Origin: an uncultured Clostridia bacterium
GTDB lineage: Bacteria; Bacillota; Clostridia; Christensenellales; Borkfalkiaceae
Length of the DNA stretch: 5,661 nucleotides
Assembly (NCBI GenBank): GCA_904501795.1
Contig: CAJGCK010000062.1
Coordinates: 1 to 5,661 of the forward strand
Direction: 5' to 3'
Under the pieces are notes generated by a model, which ran no database searches, was not told the origin of the DNA, and worked only from the letters and a program-made list of their open reading frames with translations. The stretch's first letter is position 1. The number at the start of each line of letters is the position of its first letter. This document shows positions 1 to 5,661 of the stretch, piece by piece. Both the position numbers and the translations under genes were made by a program.

Positions 1-889
1 AATTCAAGACGGACAAGTTGTTTTACTTGAAAACACTCGTTTTGAACAAGGCGAAGAAAAGAGAGACGAAGCGCTCTGCAAAAAACTTTCTTCTTACTGC
101 GACATCTACGTAAACGACGCTTTCGGTACTGCTCACCGTTCACACGCAACTACCGCTGCTATCGCTGAATACGGTTTCGTTGACACTGCAGTTTGCGGAT
201 TCTTAATTGAAAAAGAATTGTCTGTTATGGCAGACGCTTTAGAAAACCCTGTTCGTCCATTCGTTGCTATTTTGGGTGGTGCAAAGGTTGCTGATAAATT
301 AAAAGTTATTTCTAACCTTCTTGAAAAATGCGATACTTTAGTTATCGGTGGTGGTATGGCTTACACCTTCTTAAAGGCAAAAGGCTACGAAGTTGGAACT
401 TCATTAGTTGACGACGAACAAATCGATTACTGTAAAGAAATGATGAAAAAGGCAGAAGAACTTGGCAAAACTCTTCTTCTTCCAATCGACGTTAATACTA
501 CTAAAGAATTCCCAAATCCAATCGATGCAGTTGTAGATTGCAAAGAATACGATATCGAAAATATCCCTGCTGATTTAATGGGACTTGATATCGGTTCTAA
601 AACTGCTAAACTTTACGCTGACGCTGTAAAGAGCGCAAAGACGGTTATTTGGAACGGACCTATGGGCGTATTCGAAAACCCAATATTCGCAAAAGGTACT
701 ATTGCGGTTGCAAAATCGCTTGCTGAAACGGACGCAACAACCATTATCGGTGGTGGTGATTCTGCCGCAGCGGTAACCCAACTTGGCTTTGCTGATAAAA
801 TGTCACACATTTCAACGGGTGGCGGTGCTTCGTTAGAATTATTCGAAGGCAAAAAATTGCCCGGTATTGAATGCTTAAACGATAAATAA
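1..889 (+). CDS. pgk: Phosphoglycerate kinase, C-terminal three-quarters (5' end outside window)
   Basis: This cytosolic glycolytic enzyme transfers phosphate from 1,3-bisphosphoglycerate to ADP, giving 3-phosphoglycerate and ATP. The frame is open from base 2 to the TAA at 887-889, giving 295 residues. The family is about 390-400 long, so roughly 100 N-terminal residues are missing, including most of the basic substrate patch. Visible signatures, numbered from base 2, are LLENTRF (residues 8-14), NDAFGTAHRSHA (about 40-51), GGAKVADKL (92-100), GGGMAYTF (116-123), WNGPMG (217-222), the nucleotide-binding GGGDSAAAV (250-258) and STGGGASLEL (271-280). A TTG at 218 could be read as a start, but the PGK-specific sequence upstream shows it is internal. 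tpiA follows after 25 bp with no hairpin between, so the two are probably co-transcribed. Codon choice is of the highly expressed kind: only 1 of 20 isoleucines is ATA. The gene assignment is secure. Confidence 0.98.
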   Translation, partial: IQDGQVVLLENTRFEQGEEKRDEALCKKLSSYCDIYVNDAFGTAHRSHATTAAIAEYGFVDTAVCGFLIEKELSVMADALENPVRPFVAILGGAKVADKLKVISNLLEKCDTLVIGGGMAYTFLKAKGYEVGTSLVDDEQIDYCKEMMKKAEELGKTLLLPIDVNTTKEFPNPIDAVVDCKEYDIENIPADLMGLDIGSKTAKLYADAVKSAKTVIWNGPMGVFENPIFAKGTIAVAKSLAETDATTIIGGGDSAAAVTQLGFADKMSHISTGGGASLELFEGKKLPGIECLNDK

Positions 890-914
890 TCAAAAATTAA
901 CGGAGAGATACGAA

Positions 915-1658
915 ATGAGAAAACCTATAATTGCAGGCAACTGGAAAATGAACAAAACCGCAAAACAAGCGGAAGAACTTATCAATCAATTAAAACCGCT
1001 TGTTTCAAAATCCAAACCCGAAGTAGTAATTTGCGTTCCTTACACGGATTTGTGGGTAGCAAAACAAGCAATTGCGGGTAGCAAAATTAAACTTGGCGCA
1101 GAAAACGTTGCATGGGCTGATAGTGGTGCTTTCACCGGTGAAATCTCGGCGGAAATGCTAAAAGAAATCGGCGTTGAATACGTTATTATCGGTCACAGCG
1201 AACGTCGTCAATATTTTGGTGAAACGGATAAAACCGTTAATATGCGTTTACTTCAAGCGTTAAAGAACGACCTTAAACCGATAGTTTGCGTTGGCGAAAC
1301 TTTAGAAGAAAGAGAAAAGAATAGGACTAAAAAGGTATTAAAGAAACAAATACTAGAAGGCTTAAACGGTGTGACCGATTTCACTAACTTAGTTATCGCT
1401 TACGAACCCGTTTGGGCAATCGGCACGGGTAAAACCGCAACCGCAGAAGACGCTAACAAGACCATAGGTTACATTAGAAGTCTTATTAGAAAAACCTTCG
1501 GTGCAGACGTTGCTAAGGCGTTACGCATACAATACGGCGGAAGCATGAAACCTTCTAACGCTAAAGAACTTATGGCTATGCGTAATATTGACGGTGGTTT
1601 AATCGGTGGCGCGGCGCTTAAAGCTGAAGATTTTGCGTCTATCGTAAATTATAAATAA
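915..1658 (+). CDS. tpiA: Triose-phosphate isomerase
   Basis: The enzyme interconverts dihydroxyacetone phosphate and glyceraldehyde 3-phosphate. It is a cytosolic TIM barrel, normally a dimer. The 247 residues match the family's usual length of about 250. Catalytic residues are all in place: Asn9 and Lys11 in GNWKMN, His94 in IIGHSERR, and Glu164 in AYEPVWAIGTGK, with the flexible phosphate-gripping loop just after it. The phosphate-binding YGGS (207-210) and the C-terminal GGLIGGAAL (227-235, a mild variant of the common GGASL) are also present, as is GAFTGEIS (71-78). The ATG at 915 is chosen because GGAG at 902-905 lies 9 bp upstream and the protein begins exactly at the conserved N-terminus. 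It sits 25 bp behind pgk and ends 61 bp before gpmI, with a hairpin in that gap. Isoleucine ATA use (5 of 21) is intermediate between pgk and gpmI. Confidence 0.98.
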   Translation: MRKPIIAGNWKMNKTAKQAEELINQLKPLVSKSKPEVVICVPYTDLWVAKQAIAGSKIKLGAENVAWADSGAFTGEISAEMLKEIGVEYVIIGHSERRQYFGETDKTVNMRLLQALKNDLKPIVCVGETLEEREKNRTKKVLKKQILEGLNGVTDFTNLVIAYEPVWAIGTGKTATAEDANKTIGYIRSLIRKTFGADVAKALRIQYGGSMKPSNAKELMAMRNIDGGLIGGAALKAEDFASIVNYK

Positions 1659-1673
1659 ACTAATTAAACAAGC

Positions 1674-1698
1674 AAAGGGCTTTGAAAAAAGCCCTTTT
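1674..1698 (+). terminator. GAAA-loop hairpin between tpiA and gpmI (weak terminator or attenuator)
   Basis: AAAGGGCTTT (1674-1683) and AAAGCCCTTT (1688-1697) pair perfectly over 10 bp around a GAAA tetraloop, which is a stable GNRA type. The downstream T run is only four bases and belongs partly to the stem, so this is a poor complete terminator. It starts 16 bases after the tpiA stop and ends 22 bases before the gpmI start. No promoter fits between it and gpmI, so gpmI needs read-through. Partial termination or 3'-end protection of a pgk-tpiA message are the likely roles; this is inferred from structure only. Confidence 0.7.
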
Positions 1699-1706
1699 GT
1701 GTATCA

Positions 1707-1712
1707 AAAGGA
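1707..1712 (+). promoter_or_regulatory. Ribosome binding site that fixes the gpmI start at 1720
   Basis: AAAGGA at 1707-1712 is followed by 7 bases and then ATG at 1720. An in-frame GTG at 1699 would give an ORF 7 codons longer, but it begins directly at the hairpin's 3' end, has no ribosome binding site, and adds residues before the conserved N-terminus. Confidence 0.85.
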
Positions 1713-1719
1713 ACTAGTT

Positions 1720-3258
1720 ATGAAAAAACCTAATTGTATATTGATAATGGATGGCTACGGGATAACCCCCGAGTGTAACGGTAACGCAATAAAATGCGCG
1801 GGTAGTGAGCAGGTATGCAAACTTATGTCGAAATACCCTTCAACACAAATCGGTGCAAGTGGAATGGACGTTGGTCTTCCCGAAGGGCAAATGGGCAACT
1901 CTGAAGTCGGGCACTTAAACATGGGTGCAGGTAGAATAGTTTACCAAGAACTCACAAGGATAACTAAGTCTATCAAAGACGGTGATTTTTATAAAAACGA
2001 AGAATTGCTTTCGTGTATGGAAAGGGTAAAAAGAGAAAACAAAACCCTTCACGTATACGGTTTGTTGTCGGACGGTGGCGTTCACAGTCATTTAACGCAC
2101 CTTTTTGCGTTAATCGAAATGGCCAAACAAAACGGTCTAGACAACGTTTTCGTTCACTGCTTTTTAGATGGAAGGGACGTTTCTCCCACAAGTGGCGCAA
2201 GTTTCCTATCAAGTTTACAAGAAAAAATGGACCAACTTTCTTTTGGTAAAATCGCATCCGTTGGCGGAAGGTACTACGCTATGGATAGAGACAACCGTTG
2301 GGAAAGAGTTAAAAAAGCCTACGATTGTTTGACCCTTGGCGTAGGCGAAAAGACGGAAAATGCAATAGATTACGTAGAACAATCGTATAAAAACGGAGTG
2401 ACCGACGAATTCGTTGTGCCGGCAAGCGTTATTGAAAACGGTTTGCCCGTTGCGACGATAAAAGAAGGCGACGGAATTATTTTCTTTAACTTTAGACCTG
2501 ATAGAGCAAGGCAGATAACCCGCGCGTTCACGGAAAAAGATTTTGATGGTTTTACTAGGGAAAACGGATTTTTATCCCCCAAATACGTTTGCTTTACGCA
2601 GTATGATGAAAAGCTTAAAAACGTCTCGGTTGCTTTCAAACCGCAGACTTTAGAAAATACTTTGGGTGAGTATATTTCCAAACTTGGCTTAACTCAACTA
2701 AGAATAGCCGAAACGGAAAAATACGCGCACGTAACTTTCTTCTTTAACGGCGGTGTAGAAGCGCCTAACGCTAATGAAGAAAGGATATTAATCGCATCGC
2801 CAAAGGTAGCAACCTACGACTTGCAACCCGAAATGAGCGCTTACGAAGTTACCGATAAGATTTTAGAAGTTTTAGACGATAACCCGTACGACGTTATAAT
2901 ACTAAACTTTGCAAACTGCGATATGGTAGGGCACACGGGAGTGTTCGACGCGGCAACCAAAGCCGTTTTAACGGTAGACGAATGCGTTGGAAAAGTTGTT
3001 GATAAGATTATTAAAATCGGCGGAAAGGTTATAGTAACAGCCGACCACGGTAACGCCGACAAAATGTTAGAAGAAAACGGTTCTCCGTTCACTGCACACA
3101 CCACTAACAAAGTTCCGTTTATAGTATGCGGTGACGGTTTAGAAGACTTAAAACTAGCAGACGACGGAAAATTGTGCGACGTTGCACCCACGTTGTTAGA
3201 TTTAATGGGCGTAGAAATTCCCGAAGAAATGACGGGTAAATCGTTAATTATTAAATAA
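1720..3258 (+). CDS. gpmI: 2,3-bisphosphoglycerate-independent phosphoglycerate mutase
   Basis: The enzyme converts 3-phosphoglycerate to 2-phosphoglycerate through a phosphoserine intermediate, using two manganese ions; it belongs to the alkaline phosphatase superfamily. Translation from ATG 1720 gives 512 residues, the normal family length. All the active-site residues known from the Bacillus (Geobacillus) enzyme can be found at nearly the same numbers: Asp11 (IMDGYG), nucleophile Ser61 (GNSEVGH), His122 (SDGGVHSH), Arg152 (LDGRDVSP), Arg184 and Arg190 (GGRYYAMDRD), Arg259 and Arg262 (NFRPDRAR), Lys334 (AETEKYAH), Asp401 and His405 (NCDMVGHTG), Asp442 and His443 (TADHGNAD) and His460 (TAHTT). 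It should therefore be fully active. It is the third glycolytic gene in the string and lies after a hairpin. Codon choice shifts here, with 15 of 31 isoleucines ATA. Enolase does not follow; a promoter and secG do. Confidence 0.98.
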   Translation: MKKPNCILIMDGYGITPECNGNAIKCAGSEQVCKLMSKYPSTQIGASGMDVGLPEGQMGNSEVGHLNMGAGRIVYQELTRITKSIKDGDFYKNEELLSCMERVKRENKTLHVYGLLSDGGVHSHLTHLFALIEMAKQNGLDNVFVHCFLDGRDVSPTSGASFLSSLQEKMDQLSFGKIASVGGRYYAMDRDNRWERVKKAYDCLTLGVGEKTENAIDYVEQSYKNGVTDEFVVPASVIENGLPVATIKEGDGIIFFNFRPDRARQITRAFTEKDFDGFTRENGFLSPKYVCFTQYDEKLKNVSVAFKPQTLENTLGEYISKLGLTQLRIAETEKYAHVTFFFNGGVEAPNANEERILIASPKVATYDLQPEMSAYEVTDKILEVLDDNPYDVIILNFANCDMVGHTGVFDAATKAVLTVDECVGKVVDKIIKIGGKVIVTADHGNADKMLEENGSPFTAHTTNKVPFIVCGDGLEDLKLADDGKLCDVAPTLLDLMGVEIPEEMTGKSLIIK

Positions 3259-3274
3259 AGATAGTAAAAAATGC

Positions 3275-3303
3275 TTGTAAAATAAAAAATTGTGTGATAT
3301 AAT
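3275..3303 (+). promoter_or_regulatory. Sigma-A-type promoter driving secG
   Basis: TTGTAA (3275-3280, 4 of 6 to TTGACA) and a perfect TATAAT (3298-3303) are separated by 17 bp. A TGn extended -10 precedes it (TG at 3295-3296). The A/T-rich spacer and the position in the only sizeable non-coding gap of the first 3.6 kb support it. The predicted start of transcription is about 3309-3311, giving a leader of about 45 bases before secG. Confidence 0.8.
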
Positions 3304-3309
3304 CACAAT
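3289..3309. promoter_or_regulatory. Palindrome overlapping the secG -10, possible operator
   Basis: Two overlapping inverted repeats are centred on the -10. TGTGAT (3293-3298) pairs with ATCACA (3302-3307) around ATA, and the outer ATTGTG (3289-3294) mirrors CACAAT (3304-3309). A protein bound here would block RNA polymerase. The half-sites resemble those of CRP/FNR-type (TGTGA-TCACA) and Rex-type (TTGTG-CACAA) regulators, but each spacing is one base off the usual (5 rather than 6, and 9 rather than 8). No regulator can be assigned. A chance symmetry in A/T-rich DNA is possible. Confidence 0.35.
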
Positions 3310-3310
3310 G

Positions 3311-3337
3311 CTAAAAATGTAAAACACGACTTTTTAG
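3311..3337 (+). other. A/U stem-loop at the predicted 5' end of the secG message
   Basis: CTAAAAA (3311-3317) and TTTTTAG (3331-3337) are perfectly complementary over 7 bp with a 13-base loop. The stem would start within a base or two of the predicted transcription start and end 4 bases before the AAAGGAG ribosome binding site. It may protect the 5' end, but it is thermodynamically weak and may be coincidental. Confidence 0.3.
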
Positions 3338-3341
3338 TGAT

Positions 3342-3348
3342 AAAGGAG
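3342..3348 (+). promoter_or_regulatory. Strong ribosome binding site that fixes the secG start at 3355
   Basis: AAAGGAG lies 6 bases upstream of the ATG at 3355. An in-frame GTG at 3337 lies upstream of this site and so is not the start. Later in-frame ATGs at 3361, 3370 and 3376 are too far away. Confidence 0.9.
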
Positions 3349-3354
3349 ACTGAG

Positions 3355-3654
3355 ATGAAAATGTTAGATATGCTTATGGCAGTAGGCGGATTTTGGAACG
3401 TATGGCCGATAGTAAAAATAATCGCGTTAGTAATAATGGCGATTTGTGCGTTATTTATCATATTCGTAGTATTATTTCAACCTGGTAATTCATCGGGCGT
3501 AGGTGCGCTCGGCGGAACGACCGAAACTTTTTTAGGTAAAAATAAAAGCAAAACTTTTGAACACAAAATGAAGAAATTGACTGTAATCAGCAGTATCGTG
3601 TTTGCAGTTTTGTGCGTTGTATTTGCAATCGTTGCGTTTTTCGCAGCACAATAA
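3355..3654 (+). CDS. secG: Preprotein translocase subunit SecG
   Basis: SecG is the small non-essential subunit of the SecYEG channel in the cytoplasmic membrane and helps SecA-driven protein export. The 99 residues show two hydrophobic helices, about 17-41 and 76-97, joined by a Gly/Ser-rich loop. The loop keeps the family pattern: FQPGNSSGVGALGG (41-54), then TETFLGKNKSKTF (56-68), then KMKKLT just before helix 2. This resembles clostridial SecG more than proteobacterial SecG. The protein is slightly longer than the common 75-80 residues, mainly because of about 16 residues before helix 1, a stretch that includes GGFWNVWP. It has its own promoter upstream and an intrinsic terminator downstream, so it can be made independently of the glycolytic genes and of rnr. 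A secG-rnr adjacency is common in Bacillota, which supports the call. Confidence 0.93.
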   Translation: MKMLDMLMAVGGFWNVWPIVKIIALVIMAICALFIIFVVLFQPGNSSGVGALGGTTETFLGKNKSKTFEHKMKKLTVISSIVFAVLCVVFAIVAFFAAQ

Positions 3655-3687
3655 GTTTGGCTTTTACTTAAAATAACTGATTTTTTT

Positions 3688-3719
3688 CGGCGGTTCTAAT
3701 ATAGAATCGCCGTTTTTTT
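3688..3719 (+). terminator. Intrinsic terminator between secG and rnr
   Basis: CGGCGGTTCT (3688-3697) and AGAATCGCCG (3703-3712) form a 10-bp stem with one G-U pair and an AATAT loop. Seven T residues follow immediately (3713-3719). This is a textbook Rho-independent terminator for secG. The T run on its left side is on the wrong strand orientation for a bidirectional terminator. Its end is only 21 bases from the rnr start codon. Confidence 0.92.
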
Positions 3720-3730
3720 AACAAAACGAC

Positions 3731-3734
3731 GGAG
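3731..3734 (+). promoter_or_regulatory. Ribosome binding site supporting a GTG start for rnr
   Basis: GGAG at 3731-3734 lies 6 bases before the GTG at 3741. No ATG, GTG or TTG in this frame lies between the terminator and 3741, so the short N-terminus of the protein is real and not an annotation choice. Confidence 0.85.
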
Positions 3735-3740
3735 ATAATA

Positions 3741-5642
3741 GTGATTAGAAAACTAGAAGAAGGTAAATTAATAGGCAACGAACGTGGGTATGCGTTTTTC
3801 GTTCCCGAAAATAAAACAGGGGTAGATTATTTTGTTTCCCACTCCGATTTGAAAGGCGCTATGCACGGCGATTTTGTGCTTGCGGAAACCGTTCAAACGG
3901 CGGAGGGGAGAAACACCGCTCGCGTTTTGAAAATTATTAAGCGTGGTATACCCGAATTAGTAGGCACTTATTATAGCGGAAAGCGTGGTGGAATAGTTGT
4001 CCCTGACGACAACAAGTTTTTCACCAACGTTTTTATTCCGTTTAGCAAAGGAGCACGCGCCGTGTCAGGTGAAAAGGTGGTATGTAAAATACTTTCATAC
4101 CCCAAAAAACAAGCGCCCGAGGGACTAATTAAGAAAGTTCTTGGCAAACAAGGTGATAAAAAAACGCAACAAAAGTGTATCGAGTTTACCTACCAACTAC
4201 AAACCGAATTCCCACTAAGCACGATAGAGCACGCTAAATCATTAAAAAACGTTACCGAAAAAGACCTTAGCGGAAGAAAAGATTTGCGTACGAAAACTAT
4301 TTTTACTATCGACGGAGAAGACGCTCGCGATTTTGACGACGCGGTTTCATTAGAAATTTTGCCCGACGGGAACTATTTGCTCGGCGTTCATATTGCCGAC
4401 GTCAGTCACTACGTTAGACCTAACGACGAGATAGACGTTCAAGCATACGAGCGTGCTACTAGCGTTTATTTCCCTGAAAAAGTTATACCAATGCTTCCCG
4501 ATAGATTGTGTAACGACCTTTGTTCGTTAGTAGAAGGCGAGGATAGGTTAACGCTTTCTTGCATAATAACAATAGACAAAAACGGCAAAGTGGTTGATAG
4601 AGAAATAACCCCGTCGGTTATCAATAGCAAAGCACGTTTAACTTACGAAAAAGTGTCGTTAATGCTAGACGGTGACGAGAAACTTTGTAAAAGATACGAC
4701 TTTTTGTTAGATGACCTAAAGAAAATGAACGACCTTGCTATACTTTTAGGAAAAGTTAGAGAAGATAAGGGCAGTATTGATTTAGACGTTAAAGAGAGCG
4801 CGATTACCGTTGATAAAAAGGGAGAAATTAGGGTAGAAAGATTAGTTAGAGACAATTCGCACAAACTCATAGAAGAATTTATGATACTTGCAAACGTAAC
4901 GGTTGCGGAGTATATATATTTTTTAGAACAACCGCTAATTTACCGTAACCACGCCCACCCTAGCGAAGAGAAGCTAGAAACTTTTTACGCCTTTTTAAGC
5001 GGGCTAGGCGTGAAATTCAAAAGACCCAAAGGCAAGGTGTATTCAAAAGATTTTCAAACGATACTAAACCAAACAAAGAGCACCAACTATTTCACCGTAA
5101 TAAACAGGGTAATGCTTCGTTCAATGCAAAAAGCATACTACGGTGAAGAGTGTATAGGTCACTTTGGGCTTAGCGAAGAAAGGTATTGCCATTTTACTTC
5201 GCCTATTAGAAGATACCCCGATTTAGTTGTTCATAGAATAGTAAAAGACTTTATATCCGGAGAATTGGAATTACAAGAAAAATACACGGGTTTTTTAGAA
5301 CAAGCATCAAAACAATCGTCGGAGAAAGAACGTAACGCAATCGAGGCGGAACGTGCTATGGACGACTACTATAAAATGCTGTATTTATACGACTATATTG
5401 ATAGTGAGTTCGATGCCGTTATAAGCGGTGTAACGTCGTTTGGATTGTTTGCCGAACTCGACAACGGAATAGAAGGATTGATTAAAATTGAAGAATTAAA
5501 AGGCGGGCGCTATAAGTTAGACAAAGGCAATTTTACCTTGTCTAACGGCAAAAAAACATACAAACTAGGTCAAGAGATAAAAATCAAAGTAAAATACGTT
5601 TGTGCAGAGAACGCCAAGGCGGAATTTACAATAATTGACTAA
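3741..5642 (+). CDS. rnr: Ribonuclease R, compact form (3'-5' exoribonuclease, RNB family)
   Basis: RNase R degrades RNA processively from the 3' end, including structured RNA, and acts in rRNA and mRNA turnover and with tmRNA. The 633 residues contain cold-shock domain 1 (about 5-52), cold-shock domain 2 (about 72-135), the RNB catalytic domain (about 180-500) and a C-terminal S1 domain (about 556-632). The four metal-binding aspartates are Asp191, Asp197, Asp199 and Asp200 in TIDGEDARDFDDAV, with the same spacing as Asp272/278/280/281 of E. coli RNase R. Tyr243 (ATSVYFP) and HFTSPIRRYPDLVVHR (484-499) are also conserved, so the core looks active. The usual family members are about 700-810 residues. 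Here the N-terminal helix-turn-helix region is absent, and the protein ends at the S1 domain with no lysine-rich tail. RNase II is the main alternative, but two cold-shock domains, the motifs and the secG linkage favour RNase R. It begins with GTG behind a terminator, suggesting low expression. Confidence 0.95.
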   Translation: MIRKLEEGKLIGNERGYAFFVPENKTGVDYFVSHSDLKGAMHGDFVLAETVQTAEGRNTARVLKIIKRGIPELVGTYYSGKRGGIVVPDDNKFFTNVFIPFSKGARAVSGEKVVCKILSYPKKQAPEGLIKKVLGKQGDKKTQQKCIEFTYQLQTEFPLSTIEHAKSLKNVTEKDLSGRKDLRTKTIFTIDGEDARDFDDAVSLEILPDGNYLLGVHIADVSHYVRPNDEIDVQAYERATSVYFPEKVIPMLPDRLCNDLCSLVEGEDRLTLSCIITIDKNGKVVDREITPSVINSKARLTYEKVSLMLDGDEKLCKRYDFLLDDLKKMNDLAILLGKVREDKGSIDLDVKESAITVDKKGEIRVERLVRDNSHKLIEEFMILANVTVAEYIYFLEQPLIYRNHAHPSEEKLETFYAFLSGLGVKFKRPKGKVYSKDFQTILNQTKSTNYFTVINRVMLRSMQKAYYGEECIGHFGLSEERYCHFTSPIRRYPDLVVHRIVKDFISGELELQEKYTGFLEQASKQSSEKERNAIEAERAMDDYYKMLYLYDYIDSEFDAVISGVTSFGLFAELDNGIEGLIKIEELKGGRYKLDKGNFTLSNGKKTYKLGQEIKIKVKYVCAENAKAEFTIID

Positions 5643-5646
5643 AATT

Positions 5647-5661
5647 ATTGCAAAATGCAAT
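5647..5661. repeat. Short perfect inverted repeat at the right edge, after rnr
   Basis: ATTGCA (5647-5652) and TGCAAT (5656-5661) are perfect complements around AAA. The structure starts 4 bases after the rnr stop and is cut by the window end. It could be the start of a terminator, an operator, or chance; no T tract is visible. Confidence 0.35.

Noticed and set aside
575..852. Two minus-strand open frames inside pgk
   Set aside because: They are shadows of a conserved coding frame with no recognisable domain and no independent start signals.
218..889. TTG at 218 as the start of the first gene
   Set aside because: The same frame is open to base 2 and encodes unmistakable PGK sequence upstream (LLENTRF, NDAFGTAHRSH), so the gene is cut by the window edge and does not start here.
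1699..1719. GTG 1699 as an upstream start for gpmI
   Set aside because: It lies directly at the 3' end of the hairpin without a ribosome binding site; ATG 1720 has one at good spacing and gives the conserved N-terminus.
2872..2900. TATAAT at 2895-2900 inside gpmI as an internal promoter
   Set aside because: The sequence at the -35 spacing (TTAGAC) is a weak match and the bases encode conserved protein; a chance hexamer is likely in A/T-rich DNA.
1973..3191. Minus-strand open frames (1973-2257, 2370-2681, 2841-3191) and a second plus frame (2013-2249) inside gpmI
   Set aside because: Every catalytic motif of GpmI is intact across them; the alternative translations are low-complexity or unrecognisable and lack start signals.
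3337..3354. GTG 3337 as an upstream start for secG
   Set aside because: It precedes the AAAGGAG site, which is correctly spaced for ATG 3355; the extra six residues are the translated leader.
3657..3674. TTGGCT and TAAAAT after secG as an rnr promoter
   Set aside because: Only 6 bases separate the two elements, far from 17, and the transcript would still have to pass the terminator at 3688-3719.
4643..4870. Minus-strand open frame inside rnr
   Set aside because: It is a Ser/Leu-rich shadow of the RNB domain with no support as a gene.

Overview
The window is a low-GC stretch of bacterial chromosome with all genes on the + strand and almost no spare DNA. It holds the 3' three-quarters of pgk, then complete tpiA, gpmI, secG and rnr. 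The order (lower glycolysis, then the SecG translocase subunit, then RNase R) together with AGGAG-type ribosome binding sites and the SecG loop sequence point to a Bacillota, most likely clostridial, lineage. I cannot place it more narrowly without a search. This is a housekeeping locus and I see no sign of a new defence, mobile or biosynthetic system. There are no tRNAs, rRNAs, CRISPR arrays, insertion sequences or horizontally acquired blocks.

Bases 1-1658 hold pgk (partial, open at the left edge) and tpiA, separated by 25 bp and evidently co-transcribed from a promoter outside the window. Bases 1659-1719 are the tpiA-gpmI junction. It carries a 10-bp GAAA-loop hairpin with a short T tract, 22 bp upstream of the gpmI ATG. 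gpmI (1720-3258) is the cofactor-independent, manganese-type phosphoglycerate mutase. The three enzymes carry out consecutive or adjacent steps: triose-phosphate interconversion, 1,3-bisphosphoglycerate to 3-phosphoglycerate with ATP formation, and 3-phosphoglycerate to 2-phosphoglycerate. Enolase, the usual next gene in related clusters, is absent here.

Bases 3259-3354 are the gpmI-secG gap, where eno would normally sit. The gap holds a convincing sigma-A-type promoter (TTGTAA, 17 bp, extended TATAAT) with a palindrome over its -10, a short A/U stem at the predicted 5' end of the message, and a strong ribosome binding site. secG (3355-3654) follows. A near-ideal intrinsic terminator (3688-3719) then lies only 21 bp upstream of the rnr GTG, which leaves no room for an rnr promoter downstream of it. 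rnr (3741-5642) encodes a compact RNase R that lacks the usual N-terminal helix-turn-helix domain and C-terminal lysine-rich tail. A small inverted repeat sits at the right edge.

The most useful observations concern regulation: hairpins that appear to partition one gene string into differently expressed segments, a matching change in isoleucine codon choice, and the missing eno with a promoter in its place.
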